Below are positions 1 through 8,721 of a DNA stretch of 64,000 bases, piece after piece. The translations under genes and the position numbers were made by a program. Source of the DNA: Aurantiochytrium sp. KH105 (taxonomy: Eukaryota; Sar; Bigyra; Thraustochytrida; Thraustochytriidae). The first letter of the stretch is position 1; the number at the start of each line of letters is the position of its first letter. The stretch spans positions 186,001-250,000 of the forward strand of contig BGKB01000096.1 in assembly GCA_003116975.1 (NCBI GenBank), in the 5' to 3' direction. Under the pieces are notes generated by a model, which was not told the DNA's origin, made no database searches, and worked only from the letters and a program-made list of their open reading frames with translations.

Positions 1-141
1 CAAGAGCAATTGCACATCATGCATCGCCTGCGCATTAAAGCTCTCCTCCACCTTGGTGAACGGGCTCACAGCCACGTGCGTCGCGGCAAGTGCCAGAAGG
101 GCGGCGAGTGCCGCCGTTTGCGGCGCCCTCACCGTGCGCAT
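1..141 (-). CDS. ALG12: ALG12-type dolichyl-P-Man alpha-1,6-mannosyltransferase, N-terminal fragment (cut by window edge)
   Basis: The first 47 codons of a minus-strand gene run from an ATG at 141-139 off the left edge. Residues 1-26 form a hydrophobic, Ala/Leu-rich first membrane segment. It is followed by PFTKVEESFNAQAMHD, the luminal signature of ALG12. That enzyme adds the eighth mannose to the lipid-linked oligosaccharide in the ER. The related ALG9/PIG-B/SMP3 mannosyltransferases share the fold but not this exact run, so ALG12 is preferred. The acidic Glu-Glu pair in VEES belongs to the first luminal loop, where family members carry catalytic residues (family knowledge). The gene diverges from the TBL1-like gene across a 1.2 kb GC-rich interval. 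The rest of the protein lies outside the window. Confidence 0.85.
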   Translation of the reverse strand, partial: MRTVRAPQTAALAALLALAATHVAVSPFTKVEESFNAQAMHDVQLLL

Positions 142-1327
142 CGCGTTTTTGCGGCTCGCGCGCTCCGCGGTCGCTCGCGTCGGCGAAGACCCCTGCACCT
201 CTAGGTTTCTATCACACAGAGCCCTGTCCCACGGCGCCTCGCCTGCGCTGCCTGCGCGACCCGTGCCCGCCCGGCGGCGCTGCCTTCAGCCCCGTGCGCG
301 GGAGAAACTCGATGTGCGCGCAGAGAGAGAGCCCCGACTCACTCACTCGGATGCCGGAAAAGGAAAAAGAAGCAGTGCAGAGAGGAAAAAGATCTTCTTT
401 TAGTACTTGCTTGTACGATGATCATCAATGACTCTGAAGGGATAGGCAAGCAAGACTCGATTGCGAAGCCTGAAGAGACCTAACTTGCGGTAAAGCGACT
501 TATAAAAATAGCTCCGAGTCATCCTGCCGGGCGCGGGAAAAAACCCGCGCAAGTGGGTTATATCCGCGGCGCAAGTGCGGAATGGCGGCGGGCTCGACTT
601 GCGGCGCGGCGCGCAAGTGGGCTTCGGGCGGCAGCGGGTGGCGGCAAGCGGCGAGGAGCGGCGTGCGGGCGCAAGTGCGCTATGCGCGGGCGCAAGTGCG
701 CTATGCGCGGGCGCAAGTGGGTTTCCCGCGCATAGCGCACTTGCGGCGCGCGGGCTGCAATCAGGAGCAGGCTGGCTGCCCGAGCGGCCAGACCTCGATT
801 CCTGCCGTCCTCTCCTCCGCCCGCGCGCCCGCCGCGACGCGGACACGCCGCGCGCGCAGACCGCGGAGCCGCGCCCCGACGCCCGGCAGCCGGACCCGCC
901 CGCGGCGCGACGGCCCGCGCAGCCTGGCCCGGCAGGATCGAATTGGCAGCCCGGGCGACGCGGGCAGGCCAGCTAGCTAGCTTCGCTACGTTGAGCGAGC
1001 TCGCGCCGCGCGAGCAACCGCAGCTGCGCCACGCCGGGGACCCGGAGAGGGACCGCGGCGCGAGAGGCGGGCTCCGGGCGCGGAGGACCCTCGCCTCGCA
1101 GCGCGGACAGTCTCGAGCGAGCGAGCGAGCGAGCGAGCCAGCGCCGGGAAAAAAGGCTCGCGAGCGAGGAGATATTTTTTGTTCACCCGCGTATACTATA
1201 CGAGCGAGTTACGTACGACCTGGGCGTGGCTGAGGCTCGAGGGGAGCTGCTTGCACGAACGTCCGTGGGTGTGGTCTGAAAAGTAGTCAGAGTACGCAGG
1301 GCTGTCAACTGGGAAGAAACGGTAAAG
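142..1327. other. Divergent intergenic region between ALG12 and the TBL1-like gene
   Basis: This GC-rich interval separates two divergent start codons. Open frames here have biased Arg/Ala/Pro composition and no recognisable domain, so I call no gene. It holds the repeated GCGCAAGTG element cluster (545-750). A TATA-like stretch, cgtatactatacgag, near 1190 lies 130 bases before the TBL1-like ATG. A short gagcgagcgagcgagcgag simple repeat lies near 1115-1138. Confidence 0.7.
545..750. promoter_or_regulatory. Cluster of GCGCAAGTGSG / GCTATGCGC elements
   Basis: The core GCGCAAGTG occurs about six times forward and about twice in reverse (CACTTGCG or GACTTGCG) within 200 bases. Three forward copies near 667, 688 and 709 are spaced exactly 21 bases apart and are followed by (g)cgctatgcgcgg. 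A reverse copy, gcgcatagcgcacttgcgg, follows at about 727. A cluster of mixed-orientation short elements between two start codons looks like a transcription-factor site array. Which of the two genes it serves, and which factor binds, is unknown. Confidence 0.5.
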
Positions 1328-2860
1328 ATGTCCATCAACTCGGACGAGCTCAACTTTCTGGTGTACAGGTACCTGCAAGAGTCAGGCTACGTGCACAGCG
1401 CCTTTACCTTTGCGTACGAAAGCCTCGTGGGCCGCGCAGACCTTGCAACAGCGGACATTCCCCCAGGGGCGCTCATTAGCTTTTTGCAAAAGGGACTGCA
1501 GTATGTCGAGATCGAAAAGGAGCTCGAGCAAGGCACGGGCAAGCTGGTGAACGGCCTCTCCCTCCTCTCAGCATCCCGCGACGGCAGCGACGCGATGGCG
1601 GGATCGGGCGCAGGAAATGCCACAGGCAGCGGAGGTGCTGCCGGAAGCGGCGCAGGCAGCGACCCCATGGACACATCCGGGGACAGTTCGAGCCGGAACG
1701 CGCAGACGCGCGGTGGCGCGGGTGGCACGACCCTGGGCCTGGCGGGCCAGGCCAAGGGAGGCGCCGCAGCCGGGGACGGTGCCTGGGTCGCCAAGGAAGA
1801 CGTCACGGAACTCAAAGGCCACAAAATGGAGGTGCAGGTTTGCGCATGGAACCCGAAAGCCGATGTGATCGCCACCGGGTCCGCAGACTCCACGGCGCGG
1901 CTTTGGAGCATCCCGCGCGGGGCCTCGGGTCTCCCTGCCGGAAACCTTGCGTCCAAGAGCCCCATCGTCTTGCGGCATGCATCAATGGAAAATGGAACGC
2001 CAGAACTCAAAGATGTAAGCTCGCTCGACTGGAGGCCGGACGGCCAGCAGCTCGCCAGCGGCTCATACGACGGCACGGGCAGAATATGGGATGTAAAGGG
2101 CGATCTCGTGCAAACCCTTTCGCGCCACAAGGGAACCATCTTTTCCATTCGTTGGAACCCGTCAGGGACGTACCTGCTGAGCGGCAGTGTAGACAGGACC
2201 GCCGTTGTGTGGGATGCCAGCTCGGGCACCGTCCTGCAGGTCTTTGAAAATCACAAGGAGCCCGTACTCGACATTGCATGGCGAAACAACGAAACCTTTG
2301 CGACGTGTTCGACCGACAAGATGATTTACCTCTGCGAGGTCGGCAAACAGGAACCCTTGACGCAGTTCTCGGGCCACAACCATGAAGTCAATTCAATCCA
2401 GTGGAACCACAACGCTGAGCTTTTGCTCTCTTGCTCCGACGACTTTACGGCGCGCCTTTGGAAGCCGGACCAGACCAGTCCTCTACGCACTTTTCACGAG
2501 CACACGGCCGCCATTCACCACGTCAAGTGGTCGCCAACGCAACGTTCTCTCTTTGCGACGGCCTCAGACGATGCCACCGTCAAGACGTGGGATGCCGAGA
2601 CCGGCAAGTGCATCTCCACCTTTGCAGATCATACCAAGGCTGTCTACAACCTCGCCTTTAGCCCCAACGGCGAATATCTTGCCACGGGCTCGCTTGACCA
2701 CACCCTTCGCATCTGGAGCGTCAAGGATGGCAAGTGCATCCGTAAGTTCAAGGGCGACGGAGGCATCAACGAGGTGGCATGGAATCACACTGGCGACAAG
2801 GTCGCTGCGTGCCACATGAAACCCAGCAAGTCTCTCTTCATCATCGATTTCAGAAAGTAA
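1328..2860 (+). CDS. TBL1: TBL1/TBL1XR1-like LisH-WD40 corepressor subunit
   Basis: This is a single-exon gene of 510 residues. Residues 1-36 form a LisH dimerisation motif, with NFLVYRYLQESGYVHSAFTF nearly identical in layout to animal TBL1XR1. Next comes the F-box-like segment ending GLQYVEIE. A Gly/Ala/Ser-rich linker spans about residues 85-150. Eight WD40 blades fill residues 165-510, with repeated GH..x..WD/W patterns such as SGSYDGTGRIWD and SGSVDRTAVVWD. In animals the protein links NCoR/SMRT and HDAC3 to the ubiquitin machinery; in plants HOS15 plays a comparable role. A nuclear histone-deacetylase adaptor is therefore expected. The ATG lies in a suitable context (aaagATGtcc), and the family also starts MSIxSDE. 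The gene is convergent with NSE1. Confidence 0.93.
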   Translation: MSINSDELNFLVYRYLQESGYVHSAFTFAYESLVGRADLATADIPPGALISFLQKGLQYVEIEKELEQGTGKLVNGLSLLSASRDGSDAMAGSGAGNATGSGGAAGSGAGSDPMDTSGDSSSRNAQTRGGAGGTTLGLAGQAKGGAAAGDGAWVAKEDVTELKGHKMEVQVCAWNPKADVIATGSADSTARLWSIPRGASGLPAGNLASKSPIVLRHASMENGTPELKDVSSLDWRPDGQQLASGSYDGTGRIWDVKGDLVQTLSRHKGTIFSIRWNPSGTYLLSGSVDRTAVVWDASSGTVLQVFENHKEPVLDIAWRNNETFATCSTDKMIYLCEVGKQEPLTQFSGHNHEVNSIQWNHNAELLLSCSDDFTARLWKPDQTSPLRTFHEHTAAIHHVKWSPTQRSLFATASDDATVKTWDAETGKCISTFADHTKAVYNLAFSPNGEYLATGSLDHTLRIWSVKDGKCIRKFKGDGGINEVAWNHTGDKVAACHMKPSKSLFIIDFRK

Positions 2861-3280
2861 GTGCGAGCAAGTTGCTCGTGGCATTTGCTGGAATTTTGCC
2901 TGTTTTCTCAGAATATTTTCACCTTTATGCTTTTGCCTGCGTGCTTGCCCCAAGTGTGGTTGTACAACGTCAATGGATCTTTCCGTCTCCAAAAATCATT
3001 ATCAAATATTGAAATTTGGGTTTCAAAAGTGTTGCAGCAACCTGCGAATGCGTGATCTATCTACCAAACAATTGTCCGCCTTTGCACGGAAGCCAAAATA
3101 AATAGCATCGTTTTGCACATCAAAGATGGAATTGAATTAGATTGCATTGGATTGACTTGAGTTTTGACTTGAGTTTTGACTTGAAATGGATCCAATGCGC
3201 CTCGGAACAAGTCCATCGATTCGATTCGATTCGAGAGAAGTTGTCCATTCGTTCATTCATTTATTTATTTATTTTTTCGT
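2861..3280. other. 3' intergenic region, TBL1-like / NSE1 convergent pair
   Basis: No gene is seen. This AT-richer stretch contains an AATAAA signal (3097-3102), a short tandem of the 12-mer ttgacttgagtt (about 3150-3186) and T-rich simple sequence (about 3250-3285) next to the NSE1 stop codon. Confidence 0.7.
3097..3102 (+). terminator. Candidate polyadenylation signal AATAAA of the TBL1-like gene
   Basis: A canonical AATAAA hexamer lies 237 bases after the TBL1-like stop codon, in an AT-rich context. It is the best match in the 3' region. There is no transcript evidence. Confidence 0.4.
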
Positions 3281-4394
3281 TCATGCTGAAGTGCGCCGTC
3301 GTCGCTTTCCTGTTCCAGATCCACGTGCGCCACGCGCGCGTTTGCCACCTCCGCCACCATAGTCTTCGTCGTCTTCGTCCTCGTCTTCATCCTCATCGTC
3401 TTCGTCCTGAGGCTGCTGCTGTTGTCGGGAACGTCGTCGGTTCGGGGCAGGGTCCTCCTCAGCTGAGCTGTCGTCGTATGCCGCGTCATCATCACCTTCA
3501 TCAGCATGGTCGTTCAGAAGAGCAACATTGCCGCCGTTCTTGTAAAAAGTTGTACGCAACACAAACAAGCCCGTATTCTCGTCTTGCGCAGCCCCAAGGT
3601 CGCGAAGCGTGCTCTGCAGCTCCACCAGCGTGCGCGGTCCGCCCGTGTAGCGACCTTTTTCGGTTTCGTGCGCACGGAGCCACTTGCGCTTCGTCAAGCG
3701 TCGCAGAAAGTCTTCAAGCGCAAGATTCGGAAATTTGCCTCGCGTAAGGTCGTTTCCGTTTATGAGTTTCTTAGCCTCGCTCATCACCATATCACCGCGG
3801 TCGCTATTTGCGAGGTGCTCCAGGATTTCCTTAAATAGCGTGCGCTCGTGGTCCTTGAACTCAGAGCCTGCAGCTTTGGAAATTTCATCGTCTCGTACGT
3901 TCACAAGTACATAGTACACCTTACCATCCAGGTCTCGCAGAGGCTGTTTCCGGATCTCTAGGCCAATGTTGGCCTCGCTCAGTTTGTTGCGGATGACGCC
4001 AACAAAGGAGTCGAGCGCTTGCGGCTCAATTTGCAAGGGCTCACCAGCTCGATCTCCTACCTTTTGGACTTCCGCGCAGAGCTCGTCAGCATCGAATGCA
4101 CTGTGTCATTATAAGCGCTTTGCATCAGTGAGTCATCCAAGCCGTCAAACTTCGCAAAAATACTCCTTTCAACAGCTCTTTCGCTCTCGCGAGTTGCCTT
4201 GCGCTCGCTCGAGTTGCCTTACGCTCGCGCGAGTTGCCTCACGCTCGCGCGAGCGCAAGGCAACTCGCGCGAGTTGTCTTTCGCCGCGCTCTCACGACAA
4301 GCGCATCCATCCATCAACCCATCCATCCCCCAACCTACAACTCGCGCATGAAAGACTGCAGCACCAAGCGGTGGACCTGCGTGTACTCCGCCAT
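3281..4394 (-). CDS. NSMCE1: NSE1 (non-SMC element 1 of the SMC5/6 complex), two exons, RING absent
   Basis: I build this gene from two exons. Exon 1 is 4394-4339 (ATG, 18 codons plus 2 bases, encoding MAEYTQVHRLVLQSFMRE) with donor GTAGGT. The intron is 4338-4101 with acceptor CACAG. Exon 2 is 4100-3281. The product is 291 residues. HRLVLQSFM matches the conserved NSE1 start, and the block with YYVLVNVRDDEISKAA matches the tandem winged-helix region. NSE1 pairs with NSE3 and NSE4 in the SMC5/6 DNA-repair complex. The C-terminal RING of other NSE1 proteins is missing. After the winged helices the chain has no Cys/His zinc ligands and ends in a Gln, Asp/Glu then Arg/Lys-rich tail from about residue 215. 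Scaffold function can persist, but E3-ligase support probably cannot. Confidence 0.8.
4224..4273. repeat. 50-bp inverted repeat inside the NSE1 intron
   Basis: The left arm ctcgcgcgagttgcct (4224-4239) is an exact reverse complement of the right arm aggcaactcgcgcgag (4258-4273). Most of the 18 bases between also pair (cgctcgc with gcgagcg), so nearly all 50 bases could form one GC-rich hairpin. Degenerate gagttgcc copies precede it from about 4190. It lies within the single intron. Confidence 0.75.
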
Positions 4395-5325
4395 CTTGGC
4401 CGTACGCGAGGGCGCCTGTCTGCACGTCTCCCTGGCTCGCTGGCTGTCCCTGCGCGTCTACGTGTCTGTTTGCGCGGACTTGGACGTAAAGGGTCTGCGA
4501 CGAGATCGTCAACCAACTTGAACGCACCTAACCACCGGAACAGTATGATAGGGCAAAAAGGACAAGACCCGCCGACCTTGTTTGCGCTGAGACTGACAAC
4601 GCCGTAGCGCGTGGGGAGTCCTTCACTACGTGATGGCTAACCACACTGTTATCGAACGCAGTTCAGATGACTCGTGCAAATGGAATGGAGACATCACGAC
4701 GGAGTTCTGCCTATGTGCTACAATGTGTGATTTTCTTGAGAAATGACAAAGGGCATCCAATTATCTTAAAAGAGGGGAGCTAAGGCTAGACTCTGAGTTT
4801 TGGGCGCCCCGGGACTCTACGGGCTTCGGTGTAGGCAATAGAGATAAGCTTTATTTTACAAAACATGGATATTTGTTCGAGAGATAATTTCGGATGATCG
4901 TAAATTTGCTAGATTCTTGAGGACATGGCACTTGTCTCTTGTCTGGTACGATCGAAGAAATGTTTCGAAGTCCCGGGAAGAGGCACGCCCCCAATCTGCA
5001 GCTTGTAATATGGTACAAAAAGAAGACTAGAATAGAGCCTCTACTCGAGTCAGGGCTCTTACTCCATCACATGCGATTGTCCAAACCCATTCGAACTAGC
5101 ACGCTTCAACTCTGCTTGCTTGCTTGCTTGCGTGCTTGCGTGCGTGCTTGCTTGCTTGTTTGCTCGCTTGCACAGGTTCCTTTTCCGACGATCATCATGG
5201 TTCGCTCGCGCAGTTGATGAGAAGGCCCCGAAAGATCGTCCAAAAAGAATTACTCACGCTGCTCCAAAACGTAATCAAGTTCGCGCGCGCGAGAGAGAGG
5301 GAGAGAGAAGCAAAGGCCAGCGACA
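4395..5325. other. Divergent intergenic region, NSE1 / FKBP
   Basis: No gene is supported. The interval contains ordinary mixed-composition sequence, a (CTTG)n-type simple repeat at about 5115-5165, and a (GA)n run just before the FKBP start codon (about 5288-5310). Confidence 0.65.
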
Positions 5326-5912
5326 ATGGAGAAGGTGGAGAACTGCGACACCCTGTACGAGATTGTGCAGGAGGGCGAGGGTAAGTGAAGGGTCCGTAGC
5401 AAGCGGTGGATTGATCGATCGACGAACGGTCGCGCACACGCCGTTTTTCGAAGCTTGAGGCGCGTGGGGCTGACGTTTGTTTCACGTCTTTGCGTTTGCG
5501 CGTGCGCGCCGCACAGGAGATGCCACGGTGGCCAAGGCCAGCACTGTCACGGTGCACGCCAAGGGCGTCGTCAAGGAGGTACGTAAAAGCCCCATTCCAA
5601 CGCTACCACGACCAGACAACAACCAAATAACACTAACCTGACCTTGCATGCCCCTTCTCAAACCGCTTGCTACAGAACGACTACAAATTTTGGTCCACGC
5701 GTGACCCGGGTCAGCAGCCCTTCACGTACCAGGCTGGCATTGGCGGCGTCATCAAGGGCTGGGACATGGGCTGCCTCGGTATGAAGAAGGGCGAGATTCG
5801 CAAGCTCGAGATTCCGAGCCATGAGGGCTACGGCAACTCGGGCTTCCCGGCCTGGAAGATTCCCCCCAAGGCTACTCTCGTTTTCGAGATTGAGGTGCTC
5901 AAGATTCACTAA
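5326..5912 (+). CDS. FKBP1A: FKBP-type peptidyl-prolyl cis-trans isomerase, three exons
   Basis: Exons are 5326-5380, 5517-5578 and 5676-5912, with donors GTAAGT and GTACGT and acceptors CACAG and TACAG. Phases agree across both joins. The 117-residue product is a single FKBP domain. The proline-isomerase core is visible as GGVIKGWDMGCLGMKKGE, followed by PSHEGYG and PPKATLVFEIEVLKI. It matches cytosolic FKBP12 in length and has no signal peptide or extra domain. FKBP12-type proteins catalyse prolyl isomerisation and are the receptors for FK506 and rapamycin. The pocket Trp (GW) and Tyr (GYG) are present. The usual V-I-x-G-W is conserved. A Trp (PAWKIPP) sits where many FKBPs have HPG..IPP, so drug binding is not assured. 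Confidence 0.9.
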
Positions 5913-6092
5913 GCTAGTCCCTTTTCACCGTACGAATCCTCAGATCGCTGCTTGCGGTCAGAAGCTCTTATAATCTTATCAGAATTTCTAAGTTGAATGC
6001 GCTGCTTGCTGCTTGATTCTGAATTGCTTGAAAATGATCTGATGATGCGTCATTCCTGTATACCCGGGTCACTGCTCCTAACTTTACTTCAT

Positions 6093-6125
6093 TTTGCTTT
6101 GCTTTGCTTTGCTTTGCTTTGCTTT
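6093..6125. repeat. (GCTTT)n microsatellite
   Basis: About six copies of the pentamer gcttt lie between the convergent FKBP and coiled-coil genes, probably in the overlapping 3' untranslated regions. Confidence 0.85.
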
Positions 6126-6185
6126 TTGTTCTTTTCAATAATTTGCGTGGTCAGACATCGTATGCATCTATGCTGTGCAATACAA

Positions 6186-7094
6186 TCAGGCATTCTCGCT
6201 TTCTACAGACGAAACATACAGAGCACAGTTTTCAGACTCGAGTCTGGCGAGCTTTTCGTTGAAAGCGGCACGTTCAAGTTCATGTTGTTCTGCTTGTGCA
6301 TCAAGCTGTCTCGTAAGGACGCTGACGAGGTTCTGTGTATCCCGTTTCGATCCACTAACACGCAATGCTTGTGCGCGACGCATGGACTCCATTTGCGTCT
6401 GTGCAAAGGTAGTCTGTTGCTGGGCTTGCTGCAGAGCTTCTTCGAGATCTTTGAGTCGATTTACGCGTCGACGGTCCTCCTTGCGTTCCGCTTGCAGCTT
6501 ACGATGTGCATTAACCAGTTTCCGGTTTTCTCCGCCTAAGGCTTCCAGACGCGTTGCAAGCATGCTTGCCTGCTGGTGCTTTTCTGCAAGCTTGGCCTCT
6601 GTGCTGCGAAGTGAGGCCTCTAGGGCGGCATTGCGAGCTTTCATGACGCGCAAATCATCTTCGACTTCCTTGAGCCTTGCTTCTTCGGCTTGGTTCTGGG
6701 CCTCGGCATGATCATTTTCATGCTTTTGGCTCTCCAGCTCTTGGTTGCGACGGTACAATTTGCGAATGACCGCTTCTGCCACTGCAAGTCTATCGAGCGA
6801 AGAGTTTCCCGCACTTGTGACTTCCGGCCCCGCGCTGCTCGAAGCGCCGTTTCCATGGGCGTTCGTACCCAACGATCCCGACGGTGTTCCTGCAAGCTTG
6901 CAGGGATCGCTATAGTACTCTTTGAGCTGGGCCAAGTCGGCCATGGCACGCCGGAGCTCGGCATCGAGGTCTTCTTCAGCGATTCCCGCAGACCTTTTCC
7001 CACCTTTGATCGCCATGGCCCCGAGCGAGTTCTTTTTTGCGGCCATCATCGCCACGCGTTCCGTGCGAGGTCCCCCCGGTCTCGATCGACGCAT
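6186..7094 (-). CDS. Coiled-coil protein of unknown function
   Basis: This single-exon gene encodes 302 residues from the ATG at 7094 (a second ATG pair, MMAAKKNS, follows 15 codons in). Residues 1-40 are basic and Gly/Ser-rich. Residues 40-65 hold AEEDLDAELRRAMADLAQLK and the short motif YYSDPCKL. A Ser/Gly linker follows. From about residue 100 to the end the chain is one long heptad-rich coiled coil, rich in Glu, Lys, Arg, Ala and Leu. I see no catalytic motif, membrane segment or known end-domain. A cytoskeletal or centrosomal structural role would fit, but this is only composition-based. The gene is divergent to V-ATPase subunit F and convergent with FKBP. Confidence 0.7.
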   Translation of the reverse strand: MRRSRPGGPRTERVAMMAAKKNSLGAMAIKGGKRSAGIAEEDLDAELRRAMADLAQLKEYYSDPCKLAGTPSGSLGTNAHGNGASSSAGPEVTSAGNSSLDRLAVAEAVIRKLYRRNQELESQKHENDHAEAQNQAEEARLKEVEDDLRVMKARNAALEASLRSTEAKLAEKHQQASMLATRLEALGGENRKLVNAHRKLQAERKEDRRRVNRLKDLEEALQQAQQQTTFAQTQMESMRRAQALRVSGSKRDTQNLVSVLTRQLDAQAEQHELERAAFNEKLARLESENCALYVSSVESENA

Positions 7095-7708
7095 TCTCTC
7101 TTTACTTCGTCCGAAGAATACCGTGCGTCAAGATTGACACACGCGCGCACACACACACAGACCACTTGCCACGCCTCGCTCAGCACAGAATGATCACTTC
7201 TGCCTCTGTCATCGACATCCAACCTCAGACAATCTCGACCTCCTTCGCTTCCTCGCCTCGCGCTCCACGCGCACACACACACGCACGCACGCACGCACGC
7301 ACGCACGCATCCACCGCATTCACTCATTCCCTCTTCATCCCTTCCTCCCGCCTCCCCAATGTCCGTTGCGCGCTATCGTGCACGCTACGCGGTCAAACCT
7401 AACCCCCTCGCCCCAAACCTAACCCCTGCTGCACTGCACTGCACTGCGCTGCTTTGCACTGCACTGCGCCCTGCACGCGCCTGCGCCCTCGGGCCCTTCC
7501 CTCCCTCCTCCCTCCCTCCCGCGCGCGCCCGCGCGCTGCCTGCCCGCCGCGTCGTCCCCGCGGCCGCGGCCCGGCGCCGCGGCGCGAGGGCGGCGCGCGG
7601 GAGGCGGGAGGCACAGGCAGCAGGCAGCGGGCAGGGCGCGAGGCCGCGCAGTTTGGGACTTTCGGTCGATCGGTGGATCGAAGGATCGAGATCCGGGTGC
7701 GCGGTGCC

Positions 7709-7755
7709 CCGACTTGCGGCGGCGATAGCCCACTTGCGGCCGCGCGATAGCCGAC
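7709..7755. promoter_or_regulatory. Second cluster of CACTTGCG / GCGATAGC elements
   Basis: This block reads gacttgcggc ggcgatagcc cacttgcggc cgcgcgatag cc. On the opposite strand this is GGCTATCGC and GCAAGTGGGCTATCGCC, close to the GCAAGTGCGCTATGCGC element near 667-740. It lies between the coiled-coil and V-ATPase F start codons. The shared word pair in two divergent promoters suggests a common regulatory element. Confidence 0.45.
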
Positions 7756-7818
7756 TGGCCGGCGCGCCACACTGTCGCCGAGAAAGGAAGGAAGGCAAGC
7801 ACGCAAGCAGTGGCAGGC

Positions 7819-7864
7819 GAAAGAAAGAAAGAAAGAAAGAAAGAAGGAAAGAAAGAAAGAAGGA

Positions 7865-7944
<80 letters not shown>

Positions 7945-8040
7945 ATGAAAGAGTGAAAGAAAGAAAGAAAGAAAGNNNNNNNNNNNNNNNNNNAGAAAGA
8001 AAGAAAGAAAGAAAGAAAGAAGGAAAGAAAGAAAGAAGGA

Positions 8041-8120
<80 letters not shown>

Positions 8121-8210
8121 ATGAAAGAGTGAAAGAAAGAAAGAAAGAAAGAAAGAAAGAATGAATGAATGAATGAATGAATGAAAGAGTGAAAGAAAGA
8201 ATGAAAGAGT
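7819..8210. repeat. (GAAA)n microsatellite with GAAT/GAGT variants
   Basis: This is nearly 400 bases of the tetranucleotide gaaa, with occasional gaag, gaat and gagt units, including gaatgaatgaatgaatgaat near 8160-8180. It ends about 155 bases before the V-ATPase F start codon, so part may be transcribed as 5' UTR. The tract contains the assembly gap, so its true length is unknown. Confidence 0.95.
7976..7993. other. Assembly gap (18 N)
   Basis: A run of 18 N sits inside the (GAAA)n tract. The gap size may be a placeholder. Any length or phase reading across it is unreliable. Confidence 0.99.
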
Positions 8211-8364
8211 GCGCGAGAAGCGCAAGAGAGAGAGAGCAGCGCGGCAGAGCGGAGAGCAAGGCGCAGGAGCAGCGAGCGGCAGCCCCGACGCGCAGGCGGA
8301 GCAGAGCGGCGAGGCAGGCAGGGCGAGCAGGCAGGCAGGCGGGCAGGCGGAGCGGCTGGGCGCG

Positions 8365-8721
8365 ATGGCGGACTCGCAGTTTTCGGGCAAGCTGATTGGC
8401 GTCATCGGCGACGAGGACACCGTGACGGGCTTCCTGCTGGCCGGCGTGGGCGAGCGCACGTCCGCGGGGACGAACTTCCTCGTGGTGAAGAAGGAGACGC
8501 GGCCCGCCGAGGTCCTGCAGAAGTTCAAGGAGCTCACGGAGCGCGAGGACGTCGCCATTATCCTCATCAACCAGCACATTGCTAACCTCATCCGCCAGGA
8601 ACTCGCAAAGTACACCAAGCTCGTGCCCACCGTGCTCGAGATTCCCTCCAAGGAGCACCCGTATGACCCCACCAAGGACCAGGTCCTCAAGCAGGTCAAC
8701 CTTTTGCTGGGCGGCGAGTAA
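8365..8721 (+). CDS. ATP6V1F: V-type proton ATPase subunit F
   Basis: This single-exon gene encodes 118 residues, the family's usual length of about 14 kDa. The N-terminal block has IGVIGDEDTVTGFLLAGVGE, the middle has FKELTEREDVAIILINQHIA, and the end has PSKEHPYDPTKDQVLKQV. Together these cover the whole subunit F/Vma7 fold. The protein sits in the V1 central stalk next to subunit D and couples ATP hydrolysis to proton pumping in endomembranes. I chose the ATG at 8365; longer readings run into simple repeats. An AATAAA lies 69 bases after the stop codon. The gene is convergent with the golgin. Confidence 0.95.
   Translation: MADSQFSGKLIGVIGDEDTVTGFLLAGVGERTSAGTNFLVVKKETRPAEVLQKFKELTEREDVAIILINQHIANLIRQELAKYTKLVPTVLEIPSKEHPYDPTKDQVLKQVNLLLGGE

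Larger units (their letters stand above)
7095..8364. other. Divergent intergenic region, coiled-coil gene / V-ATPase F
   Basis: No gene is seen; the long frames here are read-throughs of simple sequence. It contains (CA)n/(CACG)n repeats (about 7140-7160 and 7280-7312), a duplicated aaacctaacccc (about 7396-7430), a (GCACT)n run (about 7432-7455), a GC-rich promoter-like block (7500-7790), a motif cluster (7709-7755) and a (GAAA)n tract with an assembly gap. Confidence 0.7.

Noticed and set aside
7396-7430. aaacctaacccc copies resembling telomeric CCCTAA
   Set aside because: Only two dispersed copies, not a tandem array, in a promoter region.
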